A stretch of 64,000 bases of DNA, taken from NCBI RefSeq assembly GCF_026340675.1, contig NZ_JAPEOX010000001.1:6758001-6822000 (forward strand). The letters run 5' to 3'. The DNA is from Streptomyces sp. NBC_01264 (GTDB taxonomy: Bacteria > Actinomycetota > Actinomycetes > Streptomycetales > Streptomycetaceae). The position numbers and the translations under genes were made by a program. This document shows positions 53,150 through 63,104 of the stretch, piece after piece. Within the stretch, counting starts at the first letter, position 1, and every line of letters begins with the position of its first letter. Below the pieces are notes generated by a model. The model did no database searches. It was not told where the DNA came from and was given only the letters and a program-made list of their open reading frames with translations.

Positions 53150-54771
53150 TGGGGTTCGCACGAGCCTGCTCGGTGGCCCTCGTGGGCGTCGACGGCGTGG
53201 TGGTCGAGGTGCAGGCCGACCTGGAGCCCGGGGTCGCCACCTTCGCCCTGGTGGGGCTGCCCGACAAGACCCTCGTCGAGAGCCGGGACCGGGTCAGGGC
53301 GGCCGTCGTGAACTCGGGCGCCGCCTGGCCGCAGAAGAAACTCACCGTCGGCCTCAGCCCGGCGTCGGTCCCCAAAGGGGGCGCCGGCTTCGACTTGGCT
53401 GTCGCGGCCGCCGTCCTGGGCGCCGCCGAAGTGGTCGACCCGAAGGTGATCGCCGATCTCGTCCTCATCGGGGAGCTGGGGCTCGACGGCCGGGTGCGGC
53501 CCGTCCGCGGGATCCTGCCGGCGGTGCTCGCCGCCGCCGAGGCCGGATACCGGCAGGTCGTGGTCCCCCAGCAGTGTGCCGCCGAGGCCATGCTCGTCCC
53601 CGACGTCTCGGTGCTCGGGGTCCGCAGCCTGCGGCAACTGATCGCTGTGCTCACCGACGGGGAGGTCCCCGAGGAGGATCCGCCGGATCCGCCCGGGCGG
53701 CCGGACCCGATGCTCGCCGGGCTGGTCGTCCCCGGAGCCGGACTCGGCACGGGGGTGGCCCGCGACGGCGACGGGCGGGACTTCCCCGATCTCGCGGACG
53801 TCGCCGGACAGCACGCGGCACGCCGGGCCCTGGAGGTGGCGGCCGCCGGGGGCCACCACCTCTTCCTCAGCGGACCGCCGGGCGCCGGCAAGACGATGCT
53901 GGCCGAGCGGATCCCCTGGATCCTGCCCCCGCTCACCCGACAGGACTCACTGGAGGTCACGGCCGTCCACTCGGTCGCGGGAATCCTGCCCCCGGGTGAA
54001 CCACTCGTCGCCCGGCCCCCTTACTGCGCCCCGCACCACTCGGCGACCATGCAGTCGCTCGTCGGCGGAGGGGCCGGTGTGGCCAGGCCCGGAGCGGTGT
54101 CCCTGGCCCATCGAGGGGTGCTCTTCCTCGACGAAGCCGCGGAGTTCAGCACCAAGGCCCTGGACGCCCTGAGGCAGCCCCTCGAAGCGGGACACGTGGT
54201 CATCGCCCGCGCCGCCGGGGTGGTACGCCTGCCGGCCCGGTTCCTGATGGTGCTGGCCGCCAACCCCTGTCCCTGCGGGCGGCACACCCTGCACGGGACC
54301 GGATGCGACTGCCCGGCCTCGGTGGTCCGGCGCTACCAGGCCCGGCTGTCGGGGCCGCTGCTGGACCGGGTGGACCTGCGCGTGGAGGTCGAGCCGGTCA
54401 CCCGCTCCGATCTGCTGGGGCGCGGTGGCCGCGGCGAAGCCACGATGGTGGTCGCCGCCCGGGTACGGGAGGCCCGCGACCGGGCCGCGGCGCGGCTCGA
54501 CGGCACGCCCTGGCGGCTCAACGCGGAGGTCCCGGGTCATGAGCTGCGGACGCGCTGGCCGGCCGAGGCGGGAGCACTGGCCCAGGCCGAACGGGACCTG
54601 GAGCGCGGCCTGCTGACCGCGCGGGGGCTGGACCGGGTGCTCCGGGTCGCCTGGACGGTGGCCGACCTGAGGAGCCGGGACCGCCCCGACGCCCTGGACG
54701 TGGCGGTCGCCCTCGAACTGCGCACCGGGATCGCCCGCGGAGCCTCGGCGCACCTGGACGCCGCCTCATGA
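53149..54771 (+). CDS. yifB: YifB/ComM family AAA+ magnesium-chelatase-like ATPase
   Basis: A 540-residue ATPase. In Vibrio and other competent bacteria, ComM is a helicase that drives branch migration during natural transformation. The N-terminal Lon-protease-like domain shows VGLSPASVPKGGAGFDLAVA. Walker A is SGPPGAGKTMLAERI (about 243-257), Walker B is GVLFLDEAAEF, and a CPCG zinc-like motif is at NPCPCGRHTLHGTGCDCP. Coupled on both sides (yraN, dprA), forming the yraN-yifB-dprA module found across bacteria. Confidence 0.94.
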   Translation: MGFARACSVALVGVDGVVVEVQADLEPGVATFALVGLPDKTLVESRDRVRAAVVNSGAAWPQKKLTVGLSPASVPKGGAGFDLAVAAAVLGAAEVVDPKVIADLVLIGELGLDGRVRPVRGILPAVLAAAEAGYRQVVVPQQCAAEAMLVPDVSVLGVRSLRQLIAVLTDGEVPEEDPPDPPGRPDPMLAGLVVPGAGLGTGVARDGDGRDFPDLADVAGQHAARRALEVAAAGGHHLFLSGPPGAGKTMLAERIPWILPPLTRQDSLEVTAVHSVAGILPPGEPLVARPPYCAPHHSATMQSLVGGGAGVARPGAVSLAHRGVLFLDEAAEFSTKALDALRQPLEAGHVVIARAAGVVRLPARFLMVLAANPCPCGRHTLHGTGCDCPASVVRRYQARLSGPLLDRVDLRVEVEPVTRSDLLGRGGRGEATMVVAARVREARDRAAARLDGTPWRLNAEVPGHELRTRWPAEAGALAQAERDLERGLLTARGLDRVLRVAWTVADLRSRDRPDALDVAVALELRTGIARGASAHLDAAS

Positions 54772-55958
54772 CCGCGGCGGAGCCGGCCCCGGTCCCCGGC
54801 CGGGAACCGGAGGCGGAGGCGGAGTTCGCGGGCGAGGTGCTCGCGCGGGCCGCGCTCACCCGGGTCCTGGAACCAGGGGAGGAGCACGGCGGGCGCTGGC
54901 TGCGGGCGTTCGGGGCCGTCGGGCTGATACGGCTGCTGACCGGGCCCGAACCGGAGCCCGGGGTGTTGGCCGGGGTCGGCGGCGACCGGCTCGCCGGATA
55001 CCGCCGCCGGGCCGCGGCGGCCGATCCCCGGCGGGACCTGGCGGCCGCCGCCGACGCCGGGGGGCGGTTCGTCTGCCCGGGGTCGGCGGAGTGGCCGAGC
55101 CAGCTGGACGACCTCGGCGACGCCCGGCCCGTCGGGCTGTGGGTGCGGGGCGGGCCGAGCCTGCGGGCCTGGGCGCTGCGCTCCGTGGCGGTGGTCGGAG
55201 CCCGGGCGTGCACCCCGTATGGGGCACACATGGCCCAGAGCCTGGCCGGTGAACTGGCCGAGCACGGCTGGGTGGTCGTCTCGGGCGCCGCCTACGGGAT
55301 CGACGGCGCCGCCCACCGCGGCGCCCTCGCCGCCGGCGGGGCCACGGTCGCCGTGCTGGCCTGCGGGGTGGACGTGTCCTATCCGCGCGGGCACGCCGGC
55401 CTGCTCGGCCGGATCGCCGCCCAGGGGCTGCTCCTCGGAGAGCTGCCGCCCGGCAGCCATCCCACGCCGAGCCGTTTCGTCCTGCGCAACCGCGTCATCG
55501 CGGCCCTGACCCGGGGCACCCTCGTCGTGGAGGCGGCCCACCGCAGCGGATCCCTGGTCACCGCCCGGCGGGCCCAGGCGCTCGGGAGGATCACCATGGG
55601 CATCCCCGGCCCGGCCACCAGTGGACTCTCGGCCGGTGTGCACGAACTGCTGCGCGGCGAGGCCTCGCTGGTCACGGACGCGGCGGAGGTCATCGAGCTG
55701 GTCGGCGGGATGGGGGAGCTGGCCCCCGAGCGGCGGGGCCCCGTGGTCGCCCGGGACCTGCTGGGCCCCGACGCGGTCCGGGTCCTCGAGGCCCTCCCGG
55801 CGGGTCGCCTCGCCGACCTGGAGGAAGTGGCCCTGGCGGCGGGCACCGGCACCGATGAAGTCATCGGCAGACTGTACGAACTTCACTCTCTGGGGTTCGT
55901 CGAACGGCAGGGCGACGGCTGGCAGTTGACCTCGAAGCGGCCGAGAGGAGGCGCATAA
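54768..55958 (+). CDS. dprA: DNA-processing protein DprA
   Basis: A 396-residue DprA/Smf that binds incoming single-stranded DNA and loads RecA in transformation. The Rossmann core shows VAVVGARACTPYGAH, VVSGAAYGIDGAAHRGAL, GELPPGSHPTPSRFVLRNR and VVEAAHRSGSLVTARRA. A winged-helix C-terminal domain (VAGTDEV-like EVIGRLYELHSLGFVE) follows. ATG overlaps the yifB stop (ATGA). Streptomyces is not known to be naturally competent, so the role here is unclear. Confidence 0.95.
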   Translation: MTAAEPAPVPGREPEAEAEFAGEVLARAALTRVLEPGEEHGGRWLRAFGAVGLIRLLTGPEPEPGVLAGVGGDRLAGYRRRAAAADPRRDLAAAADAGGRFVCPGSAEWPSQLDDLGDARPVGLWVRGGPSLRAWALRSVAVVGARACTPYGAHMAQSLAGELAEHGWVVVSGAAYGIDGAAHRGALAAGGATVAVLACGVDVSYPRGHAGLLGRIAAQGLLLGELPPGSHPTPSRFVLRNRVIAALTRGTLVVEAAHRSGSLVTARRAQALGRITMGIPGPATSGLSAGVHELLRGEASLVTDAAEVIELVGGMGELAPERRGPVVARDLLGPDAVRVLEALPAGRLADLEEVALAAGTGTDEVIGRLYELHSLGFVERQGDGWQLTSKRPRGGA

Positions 55959-56197
55959 AGCGGAGTCACCCGGCGAGGCGGTCGTTGACCTGGGGCGTTC
56001 CGGTGAAAGAGTGAAGCCGATGAGAGACGCGGTCCTCCCGGTGCCACCTGCCGGGACCGTGCGCCAGGCGCCGGTCCCGGGTCGCCCGCGCGAGTCGGGG
56101 TGCCCTCGCGGGCCCGCGCGATCCCGTACTCTTCGCGCACCGCGACACTTCCGTCACGCTACGCTCCCAAGGAATCCGGCTCCGGCAAAGGCGAAGC

Positions 56198-57031
56198 ATG
56201 CCCCAGCACACCTCAGGGTCCGACCGCGCTGCGGTGACCCCCGCTGCGCGCGGCAGCGAGCGGTCCACCGCGCCCTCGTCGCTGGAGGTGCTGTGGCGCT
56301 CGTACAAGGACTCGGGTGACGAGCGGCTGCGGGAGCAGCTGATCCTGCACTACTCGCCCCTCGTGAAGTACGTGGCCGGCCGGGTCAGCGTCGGGCTGCC
56401 GCCCAATGTGGAACAGGCCGATTTCGTCTCCTCCGGAGTCTTCGGACTGATCGACGCCATCGAGAAGTTCGACATCGAACGGTCCATCAAGTTCGAGACG
56501 TACGCGATCACCCGCATCCGCGGCGCGATGATCGACGAGCTGCGTGCCCTGGACTGGATCCCCCGCTCGGTGCGGCAGAAGGCGCGCGCCGTGGAACGGG
56601 CCTACGCCACGCTGGAGGCCCAGCTGCGGCGCACCCCGACCGAGCACGAGGTCGCCGGCGAGATGGGCATCGGGGTGGAGGATCTCCACGCCGTTTTCAG
56701 CCAGTTGTCACTGGCCAATGTGGTCGCCCTGGAAGAGCTGCTGCACGTGGGCGGGGAGGGCGACCGCCTCTCCCTGATGGACACCCTGGAGGACACCGCC
56801 GCGGACAACCCGGTGGAGGTCGCGGAGGACCGGGAGTTGCGCCGGCTGCTGGCGCGGGCCATCAACACGCTGCCCGAGCGGGAGAAGACGGTGGTGACCC
56901 TCTACTACTACGAGGGCCTCACGCTCGCCGAGATCGGCAACGTCCTCGGGGTCACCGAGAGCCGCGTCAGCCAGATCCACACCAAGTCGGTCCTGCAGCT
57001 CCGCGCGAAGCTGGCGGACGTCGGGCGCTGA
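56198..57031 (+). CDS. whiG: Sporulation sigma factor WhiG
   Basis: A 277-residue FliA-type sigma factor required to start aerial-hypha sporulation in Streptomyces. Region 2 shows [16 protein letters not shown] and [17 protein letters not shown] with [19 protein letters not shown]. Region 3 follows with [14 protein letters not shown]. Region 4 has [24 protein letters not shown] and [14 protein letters not shown] for the -35 box. In S. coelicolor its activity is limited by the anti-sigma RsiG with c-di-GMP. The 239-bp upstream region holds scattered TCAC/GTGA elements compatible with BldD binding, but no full palindrome was seen. Confidence 0.96.
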   Translation: MPQHTSGSDRAAVTPAARGSERSTAPSSLEVLWRSYKDSGDERLREQLILHYSPLVKYVAGRVSVGLPPNVEQADFVSSGVFGLIDAIEKFDIERSIKFETYAITRIRGAMIDELRALDWIPRSVRQKARAVERAYATLEAQLRRTPTEHEVAGEMGIGVEDLHAVFSQLSLANVVALEELLHVGGEGDRLSLMDTLEDTAADNPVEVAEDRELRRLLARAINTLPEREKTVVTLYYYEGLTLAEIGNVLGVTESRVSQIHTKSVLQLRAKLADVGR

Positions 57032-57123
57032 CCTCCCGGTACCCGGGTGCGGGCCGGGGAGAGGGCGCGGATGGCGGGCCGGGAGCGTGCGACGGCCTTG
57101 CGGTACGTCCGTACAGTGGACGC

Positions 57124-57705
57124 GTGCCCAGGATTCGAGCGGCCTCCGTGGCCGAGCACCGGTCGATGCAGCGCGGCGCCCTGTTGGACGCCGCCCGTTC
57201 CCTGCTGTCCGAAGGAGGGACGGAAGCGCTGACCTTCCCCGCCCTCGCCGAGAGGACCGGCCTCGCCCGGTCCTCCGTGTACGAGTACTTCCGGTCCCGC
57301 GCGGCCGTCGTCGAAGAGCTGTGCGCGGTGGACTTCCCCGTGTGGGCGGCTGAGATCGAAGCGGCGATGTCCGAGGCGCAGGCGCCGGAGGCGAAGATCG
57401 AGGCCTACGTGCGCAGCCAGCTGGGGCTGGTGGGGGACAAGCGGCACCGGGCGGTGGTGGCGATCTCCGCGAGCGAGCTGGACGCCGGTGCGCGGGAGAA
57501 GATCCGCGCGGCGCACGGGAGCCTGATCGCGATGATCGTGGAGGCGCTGGCCGCGCTGGGCCAGGCGGAGCCGCGGCTGGCCGCGATGCTGCTCCAGGGC
57601 GTGGTGGACGCCGCCGTCCGGCGGATCGAGGCGGGCACGGGGGAAGACCCCGTGGTCGTCACGGACGCCGCGGTGGCCATGGCCCTGCGAGGCGTCGGGG
57701 GCTGA
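57124..57705 (+). CDS. TetR-family transcriptional regulator
   Basis: A 193-residue regulator. The N-terminal helix-turn-helix (ALTFPALAERTGLARSSVYEYFRSRAAVVEE in the frame at about 34-64) is typical of TetR. The C-terminal ligand-binding half is poorly conserved. GTG 57124 is used. Its last 301 bp are antisense to the long reading frame of the M23 peptidase gene. No target is evident. Confidence 0.9.
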   Translation: MPRIRAASVAEHRSMQRGALLDAARSLLSEGGTEALTFPALAERTGLARSSVYEYFRSRAAVVEELCAVDFPVWAAEIEAAMSEAQAPEAKIEAYVRSQLGLVGDKRHRAVVAISASELDAGAREKIRAAHGSLIAMIVEALAALGQAEPRLAAMLLQGVVDAAVRRIEAGTGEDPVVVTDAAVAMALRGVGG

Positions 57706-58214
57706 CCCGGTCCTCGGACGCCGGACGGCCGAAGGGGCAGCAGCCGGGGAGTCGGGCGGGGGAGCAGCGCCAGGGGGTTGAGGTAGGTCTCCGCGTGGAG
57801 GAGGCCCCAGTGGAGGCAGGAGCGGGGGCAGTGCGTGCCGTCCGTGAGGAGGGCCACCACCTGGCCCGTCCTGACCTCGGCGCCCTCCGCCACCAAGGGG
57901 CGGACCGGCTCGTACGTGGTGCGCAGGCCGTTCGGGAGGGTCAGTGAGAGCACCCCGCGGCCCGCGACCGGGCCGGCGAAGTGCACCCGGCCCGGACCGA
58001 CCGCGCGGAGCTCCGCGCCCACCGGCGCCGCCAGGTCCACCCCGCGGTGCCCCGCCGCGTACGGGGTCGGGGGCGGGTCCCACCAGCGGACCACCGTGAG
58101 CGGGGCGGGGAGCGGGCGTCCGGCCGCCGGCCCCGGTGGGGTCGGCGGCGGGCCCGGGGGGAGCCCCAGGGTCAGGGCCGTGGCCAGGACCAGGGTGAGT
58201 AGCAGCTTTGTCAT
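57405..58214 (-). CDS. M23-family peptidase (LytM-like) with antisense-derived C-terminal tail
   Basis: A 269-residue exported protein. A signal peptide ([16 protein letters not shown]) is followed by a Pro-rich spacer and an M23 domain. It shows [19 protein letters not shown] with the first His and Asp zinc ligands, and CLHWGLLH with the second His, so it is probably an active peptidoglycan endopeptidase. The domain and a short tail should end near residue 170. The frame runs on for another 100 residues of low-complexity Ser/Ala/Arg, antisense to tetR. Either the natural stop was lost or the tail is real. Confidence 0.8.
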   Translation of the reverse strand: MTKLLLTLVLATALTLGLPPGPPPTPPGPAAGRPLPAPLTVVRWWDPPPTPYAAGHRGVDLAAPVGAELRAVGPGRVHFAGPVAGRGVLSLTLPNGLRTTYEPVRPLVAEGAEVRTGQVVALLTDGTHCPRSCLHWGLLHAETYLNPLALLPRPTPRLLPLRPSGVRGPGQPPTPRRAMATAASVTTTGSSPVPASIRRTAASTTPWSSIAASRGSAWPSAASASTIIAIRLPCAARIFSRAPASSSLAEIATTARCRLSPTSPSWLRT

Positions 58215-58467
58215 GGGGGTCAGGGTCCCGCCTCCGGACCCGGTCGCACCGGGGCCTGTGGACGGGCGGGGCCCTGTGGACAACCGCGTCATCCGGCATA
58301 CCGCCGGGTCCCGTACACTTCTTGTGGCGATCCGGGTCACCGGGTCGACTTCGCACGCCCCAGCACCGGCCCCTCAGGGCCAGGTGACAGCGTCTCTCGG
58401 TCCCCTCCACGGGGGCAGGGCGCGACAGGGGCGTCAGGAACCAAACCGAGAAAACAAGGAGATGGCC

Positions 58468-59409
58468 ATGGCCGTCGTAACGATGCGGGAGCTGCTGGAA
58501 AGCGGCGTCCACTTCGGTCACCAGACCCGCCGTTGGAACCCGAAGATGAAGCGCTTCATCTTCACGGAGCGCAACGGCATCTACATCATCGACCTGCTGC
58601 AGTCGCTGTCGTACATCGACCGCGCCTACGAGTTCGTGAAGGAGACCGTCGCCCACGGCGGTTCCATCATGTTCGTCGGTACCAAGAAGCAGGCCCAGGA
58701 GGCCATCGCCGAGCAGGCGACGCGCGTTGGTATGCCCTACGTCAACCAGCGGTGGCTGGGTGGCATGCTCACCAACTTCTCCACCGTCTACAAGCGCCTT
58801 CAGCGTCTGAAGGAGCTTGAGGCGATCGACTTCGAGGACGTCGCCGCCTCGGGTCTCACCAAGAAGGAGCTCCTGGTCCTCTCTCGCGAGAAGATCAAGC
58901 TGGAGAAGACCCTCGGTGGTATCCGCGAGATGTCGAAGGTCCCCAGCGCCGTCTGGATCGTCGACACCAAGAAGGAGCACATCGCCGTCGGTGAGGCGCG
59001 CAAGCTCCACATCCCGGTCGTCGCGATCCTCGACACCAACTGCGACCCCGACGAGGTCGACTACAAGATCCCGGGCAACGACGACGCGATCCGCTCCGTC
59101 ACCCTGCTCACCCGCGTGATCGCCGACGCCGTCGCCGAGGGCCTCATCGCCCGTTCCGGTGCCGCCACTGGTGACTCGAAGCCGGGCGAGAAGGCCGCCG
59201 CCGAGCCGCTCGCGGAGTGGGAGCGCGACCTGCTCGAGGGTGAGAAGAAGGCTGATTCCGACGAGTCGGTCGAGGCAGTGGCCGCTCCGGCCGCCGAGGC
59301 CGTCGTCGACGCCCCCGCCGTTGAGGCCGAGGCCGCCCCGGCCGCCGAGGCTGAGGTCGTCGCCGAGGCCGTCGTCGAGGCTCCGGCCGCCGACGCCGAG
59401 CAGGCCTGA
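58468..59409 (+). CDS. rpsB: 30S ribosomal protein S2
   Basis: A 313-residue S2; bacterial S2 is about 240-260, and the rest is an Ala/Glu/Val-rich C-terminal tail ([18 protein letters not shown]) common in Streptomyces. The core starts [28 protein letters not shown] 58468 follows AAGGAG; an ATG at 58462 is in frame. It is divergent from the M23 gene; TACACT (58314-58319) is a plausible -10 about 150 bp upstream, leaving a long leader. A weak hairpin (59422-59443) lies before tsf. Confidence 0.97.
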   Translation: MAVVTMRELLESGVHFGHQTRRWNPKMKRFIFTERNGIYIIDLLQSLSYIDRAYEFVKETVAHGGSIMFVGTKKQAQEAIAEQATRVGMPYVNQRWLGGMLTNFSTVYKRLQRLKELEAIDFEDVAASGLTKKELLVLSREKIKLEKTLGGIREMSKVPSAVWIVDTKKEHIAVGEARKLHIPVVAILDTNCDPDEVDYKIPGNDDAIRSVTLLTRVIADAVAEGLIARSGAATGDSKPGEKAAAEPLAEWERDLLEGEKKADSDESVEAVAAPAAEAVVDAPAVEAEAAPAAEAEVVAEAVVEAPAADAEQA

Positions 59410-59543
59410 CCCACTGAGGGCGCCCGGCGTTCATGCGCCGGGCACTCGCAGAACGGACGATGACGGCGGGGGAGCCGCGCCACGAGCGCGCTCCTCCGCC
59501 GTTCACCCGTAGATCTACGACTTCGAGAGAGAATCACAGACTC

Positions 59544-60380
59544 ATGGCGAACTACACCGCCGCTGACGTCAAGAAGCTCCGCGAGCTCACCGGCGTCGGC
59601 ATGCTGGACTGCAAGAACGCGCTGGTCGAGGCCGACGGTGACGTCGACAAGGCCGTCGAGGCGCTCCGTATCAAGGGTCAGAAGGGCGTCGCCAAGCGCG
59701 AAGGCCGTTCTGCCGAGAACGGTGCCGTTGTCTCCGTCATCTCCGACGACAACACCTCCGGTGTCCTCGTCGAGCTGAAGTGCGAGACGGACTTCGTCGC
59801 CAAGGGCGACAAGTTCCTGGCGGTCACCAACGAGCTGGCGAACCACATCGCCGCCACCTCCCCGGCCGACATCGAGGCGCTGCTCGCGTCCGAGATCGCC
59901 CCGGGCAAGACCGTGCAGGCGTTCGTCGACGAGGCCAACGCCAACCTCGGCGAGAAGATCGTCCTGGACCGCTTCGCGCAGTTCACCGGCGGTTACGTCT
60001 CGGCGTACATGCACCGCACGATGCCCGACCTGCCGTTCCAGATCGGTGTCCTGGTCGAGCTCGACAAGGAGAACGCCGAGGTCGCCCGCGGCGTCGCGCA
60101 GCACATCGCCGCGTTCGCGCCGAAGTGGCTGTCCGCCGAGGACGTGCCGGCCGAGGTCGTCGAGTCCGAGCGCCGTGTGGCCGAAGAGGTCACCCGCGCC
60201 GAGGGCAAGCCGGAAGCCGCGCTGCCGAAGATCGTCGAGGGTCGTGTCAACGGCTTCTTCCGCGACAACACGCTGCTCGGCCAGGCGTACGCCCTGGACG
60301 CCAAGAAGTCCGTCCAGAAGGTTCTGGACGAGGCCGGTGTCACCCTGGTGCGCTTCTCGCGCATCAAGGTCGGCATCTGA
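59544..60380 (+). CDS. tsf: Elongation factor Ts
   Basis: A 278-residue EF-Ts that exchanges GDP for GTP on EF-Tu. The N-terminal UBA-like part is ANYTAADVKKLRELTGVGM with DCKNALVEADGDVDKA. The core shows CETDFVAKGDKFL. The length is usual for actinobacteria. It follows rpsB in the conserved pair, with a 134-bp gap. Confidence 0.97.
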   Translation: MANYTAADVKKLRELTGVGMLDCKNALVEADGDVDKAVEALRIKGQKGVAKREGRSAENGAVVSVISDDNTSGVLVELKCETDFVAKGDKFLAVTNELANHIAATSPADIEALLASEIAPGKTVQAFVDEANANLGEKIVLDRFAQFTGGYVSAYMHRTMPDLPFQIGVLVELDKENAEVARGVAQHIAAFAPKWLSAEDVPAEVVESERRVAEEVTRAEGKPEAALPKIVEGRVNGFFRDNTLLGQAYALDAKKSVQKVLDEAGVTLVRFSRIKVGI

Positions 60381-60469
60381 GTCCGTCCGTACGCGACGGA
60401 CACCGGACCCCGGTAGGGTCTGAAGCAGTCGCCCGCGTTCGCGCAGGGCGACCGCAGATCTGACGAGGA

Positions 60470-60514
60470 GGCCATTGCCGTAGAGGGAACCGCGAGGACC
60501 CACCGGCAATGGCC
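60470..60514 (+). terminator. Hairpin between tsf and pyrH
   Basis: GGCCATTGCCG (60470-60480) pairs with CGGCAATGGCC (60504-60514), followed by TTCTTCG. It ends rpsB-tsf transcription. The pyrH start lies 28 bp further. Confidence 0.85.
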
Positions 60515-60542
60515 TTCTTCGTATGTGCACGAGGAGATCTCC

Positions 60543-61322
60543 ATGAATCAGGGCGTGGACACCCACACCGCTTCCGACGACAAGAGCGACCAGGACAAGA
60601 AGGGCCGCCGCTTCATGCTGAAGCTGTCGGGCGAGGCCTTCTCCGGCGGCGGAGGACTCGGCGTAGACCCCGACGTCGTCCACGCCATCGCCCGCGAGAT
60701 CGCCGCGGTGGTCCGCGACGGCTCCGAGATCGCCGTGGTGATCGGCGGCGGCAACTTCTTCCGCGGCGCCGAGCTCCAGCAGCGCGGCATGGACCGGGCC
60801 CGGTCCGACTACATGGGCATGCTCGGCACCGTCATGAACTGCCTCGCCCTCCAGGACTTCCTGGAGAAGGAAGGCATCGACTCCCGCGTCCAGACGGCCA
60901 TCACCATGGGCCAGGTCGCCGAGCCGTACATCCCGCTGCGCGCCGTGCGCCACCTGGAGAAGGGCCGCGTCGTCATCTTCGGCGCCGGCATGGGCATGCC
61001 CTACTTCTCCACCGACACCACGGCCGCCCAGCGTGCCCTGGAGATCGACGCGGAAGCCCTGCTCATGGGCAAGAACGGCGTCGACGGGGTCTACGACTCG
61101 GACCCGAAGAAGAACCCGGACGCGGTGAAGTTCGACGCGCTGGAGTACAGCGAGGTGCTGTCGCGCGACCTCAAGGTCGCCGATGCCACCGCCATCACGC
61201 TGTGCCGCGACAACAAGCTGCCGATCCTGGTCTTCGAGCTGCTCGCCGAGGGCAATATCGCCCGAGCCGTCAAGGGTGAGAAGATCGGCACGCTCGTGAG
61301 CGACCAGGGCACCCGGGCCTGA
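60543..61322 (+). CDS. pyrH: UMP kinase
   Basis: A 259-residue UMP kinase that phosphorylates UMP to UDP. Motifs are [17 protein letters not shown] for ATP binding, [18 protein letters not shown], and [24 protein letters not shown] 60543 is used because GAGGAGATC lies just upstream; 18 bp of extra in-frame sequence before it are ignored. It is followed by frr and cdsA. Confidence 0.97.
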   Translation: MNQGVDTHTASDDKSDQDKKGRRFMLKLSGEAFSGGGGLGVDPDVVHAIAREIAAVVRDGSEIAVVIGGGNFFRGAELQQRGMDRARSDYMGMLGTVMNCLALQDFLEKEGIDSRVQTAITMGQVAEPYIPLRAVRHLEKGRVVIFGAGMGMPYFSTDTTAAQRALEIDAEALLMGKNGVDGVYDSDPKKNPDAVKFDALEYSEVLSRDLKVADATAITLCRDNKLPILVFELLAEGNIARAVKGEKIGTLVSDQGTRA

Positions 61323-61374
61323 GCAGGCCCCCCGTCCGCCTGAACCATCCATTTCTGACATGCAGGAGCACGTG

Positions 61375-61932
61375 GTGACCGAAGAGATCCTCCTCGAGGC
61401 CGAGGAGAAGATGGAAAAGGCCGTCGTCGTCGCCAAGGAAGACTTCGCCGCGATTCGCACCGGTCGTGCGCACCCGGCGATGTTCAACAAGATCGTGGCG
61501 GAGTACTACGGCGCCATCACGCCCATCAACCAGCTCGCCTCCTTCTCGGTCCCCGAGCCGCGCATGGCGATCGTGACCCCGTTCGACAAGAGCGCCCTGC
61601 GCAACATCGAGACGGCCATCCGCGACTCCGACCTGGGCGTCAACCCCAGCAACGACGGCAGCATCATCCGGGTGACCTTCCCCGAGCTGACGCAGGACCG
61701 CCGCAAGGAGTACATCAAGGTCGCGCGCACCAAGGCCGAGGACTCCAAGGTCTCGATCCGCGCCATCCGCCGCAAGGCGAAGGACGCCCTTGACAAGCTC
61801 GTCAAGGACAAGGAGGCCGGCGAGGACGAGGTGCGCCGCGCCGAGAAGGAGCTCGACGACACCACCGCGAAGTACGTCGCGCAGGTGGACGAGCTCCTGA
61901 AGCACAAGGAAGCCGAGCTCCTCGAAGTCTGA
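61375..61932 (+). CDS. frr: Ribosome recycling factor
   Basis: A 185-residue RRF that, with EF-G, splits ribosomes after termination. The GTG at 61375 yields exactly the canonical length, starting [16 protein letters not shown], with AGGAG upstream. The core includes [17 protein letters not shown] and [15 protein letters not shown]. It overlaps cdsA by one base. Confidence 0.97.
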   Translation: MTEEILLEAEEKMEKAVVVAKEDFAAIRTGRAHPAMFNKIVAEYYGAITPINQLASFSVPEPRMAIVTPFDKSALRNIETAIRDSDLGVNPSNDGSIIRVTFPELTQDRRKEYIKVARTKAEDSKVSIRAIRRKAKDALDKLVKDKEAGEDEVRRAEKELDDTTAKYVAQVDELLKHKEAELLEV

Positions 61933-63011
61933 TGAACGACACTTCCTGGCAGCCGGAGCCGGTTCCGGCGGGTCCCGCCTACGATGCGCTGGTGGGCCCG
62001 CACACTCGGCCCATGCCCATCGTGCCCGATGCCGCCGGCCGTGACTTCGACGACCGGGAAGCACGCGATCGGGGGGCCGCCGCTGACGGCGGCCCCCTCT
62101 TCCGCGCCGATACGCCGCCGCAGGAGCCCATGCCCAGCCCCCCGCCGACCCCGCCTTCGCCGGCACCGCAGGACGCTTCGCCCCCGCCTCAGAAGAAGCG
62201 TGCCGGGCGGGACCTGCGTGCCGCCATAGGGGTCGGAGTGGGCCTCGGAGCGGTGATCTTCGCTTCGCTGCTCATCGTCAAGGCGGTCTTCGTCGGCGTC
62301 GTCGTCGTGGCGGTCGTCGTCGGCCTGTGGGAACTGACCTCCCGGCTCCAGGAGAAGAAGGGCATCAAGGCCCCGCTGGTCCCGCTCGCCATCGGCGGCG
62401 CGGCCATGGTGATCGCCGGATACGTCCGCGGCGCCGAGGGTGCCTGGGTGGCCATGGCGCTGACGGTGCTGGCGGTCCTCGTCTGGAGGATGACCGAGCC
62501 TCCCGAGGACTACCTCAAGGACGTCACGGCGGGCGCCTTCGCGGCGTTCTACGTGCCTTTCCTCGCCACCTTCGTCGCGATGCTGCTCACCGCCGACGAC
62601 GGACCGCAGCGGGTGATCACCTTCCTGCTGCTGACCGTGGTCAGCGACACCGGGGCCTACGCGGTGGGGTGGCGCTTCGGCAAGACCAAGCTCGCCCCGC
62701 GCATCAGCCCCGGAAAGACCCGCGAGGGGCTCTTCGGAGCGGTGGCCTTCGCGATGGGCGCCGGCGCGCTGTGCATGGAGTTCCTGATCGACGGGGGCGT
62801 CTGGTGGCAGGGCCTGGTGCTCGGCTTCGCCGTCGCGGTCAGCGCCACCCTCGGTGACCTCGGGGAATCCATGATCAAGCGGGATCTCGGGATCAAGGAC
62901 ATGGGCACCCTGCTGCCGGGTCACGGCGGCATCATGGACCGGCTGGACTCGCTGCTCCCGACGGCCCCGGTGGTCTGGCTGCTGCTGGCGCTGTTCGTCG
63001 GTACCGGCTGA
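61932..63011 (+). CDS. cdsA: Phosphatidate cytidylyltransferase
   Basis: A 359-residue membrane enzyme that makes CDP-diacylglycerol from phosphatidate and CTP. A long Pro-rich cytoplasmic N-terminus (about residues 1-95) precedes 8 or so membrane helices. The family signature is visible at the C-terminus: GDLGESMIKRDLGIKDMG and LLPGHGGIMDRLDSLLP. It is coupled to frr (TGATGA). The N-terminal extension is longer than in most bacteria. Confidence 0.95.
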   Translation: MNDTSWQPEPVPAGPAYDALVGPHTRPMPIVPDAAGRDFDDREARDRGAAADGGPLFRADTPPQEPMPSPPPTPPSPAPQDASPPPQKKRAGRDLRAAIGVGVGLGAVIFASLLIVKAVFVGVVVVAVVVGLWELTSRLQEKKGIKAPLVPLAIGGAAMVIAGYVRGAEGAWVAMALTVLAVLVWRMTEPPEDYLKDVTAGAFAAFYVPFLATFVAMLLTADDGPQRVITFLLLTVVSDTGAYAVGWRFGKTKLAPRISPGKTREGLFGAVAFAMGAGALCMEFLIDGGVWWQGLVLGFAVAVSATLGDLGESMIKRDLGIKDMGTLLPGHGGIMDRLDSLLPTAPVVWLLLALFVGTG

Positions 63012-63053
63012 CCTGCGAAAAGGCGCCCGTACAGGCGGGGCGGTTACTCTTGG

Positions 63054-63081
63054 AAGGCGCGCTGCTTCTGCGGCGCGCCTT
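63054..63081 (+). terminator. Hairpin between cdsA and rlmN
   Basis: AAGGCGCGC (63054-63062) pairs with GCGCGCCTT (63073-63081) around a 10-nt loop, followed by TCGTCTT. It is 43 bp after the cdsA stop. Confidence 0.85.
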
Positions 63082-63104
63082 TCGTCTTACAAGGAGTACC
63101 TGCC

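Noticed and set aside
54768..56197. Expectation of an integrated element between dprA and whiG
   Set aside because: S. coelicolor has extra genes here, but this window has only a 239-bp gap with no integrase or att-like repeat.
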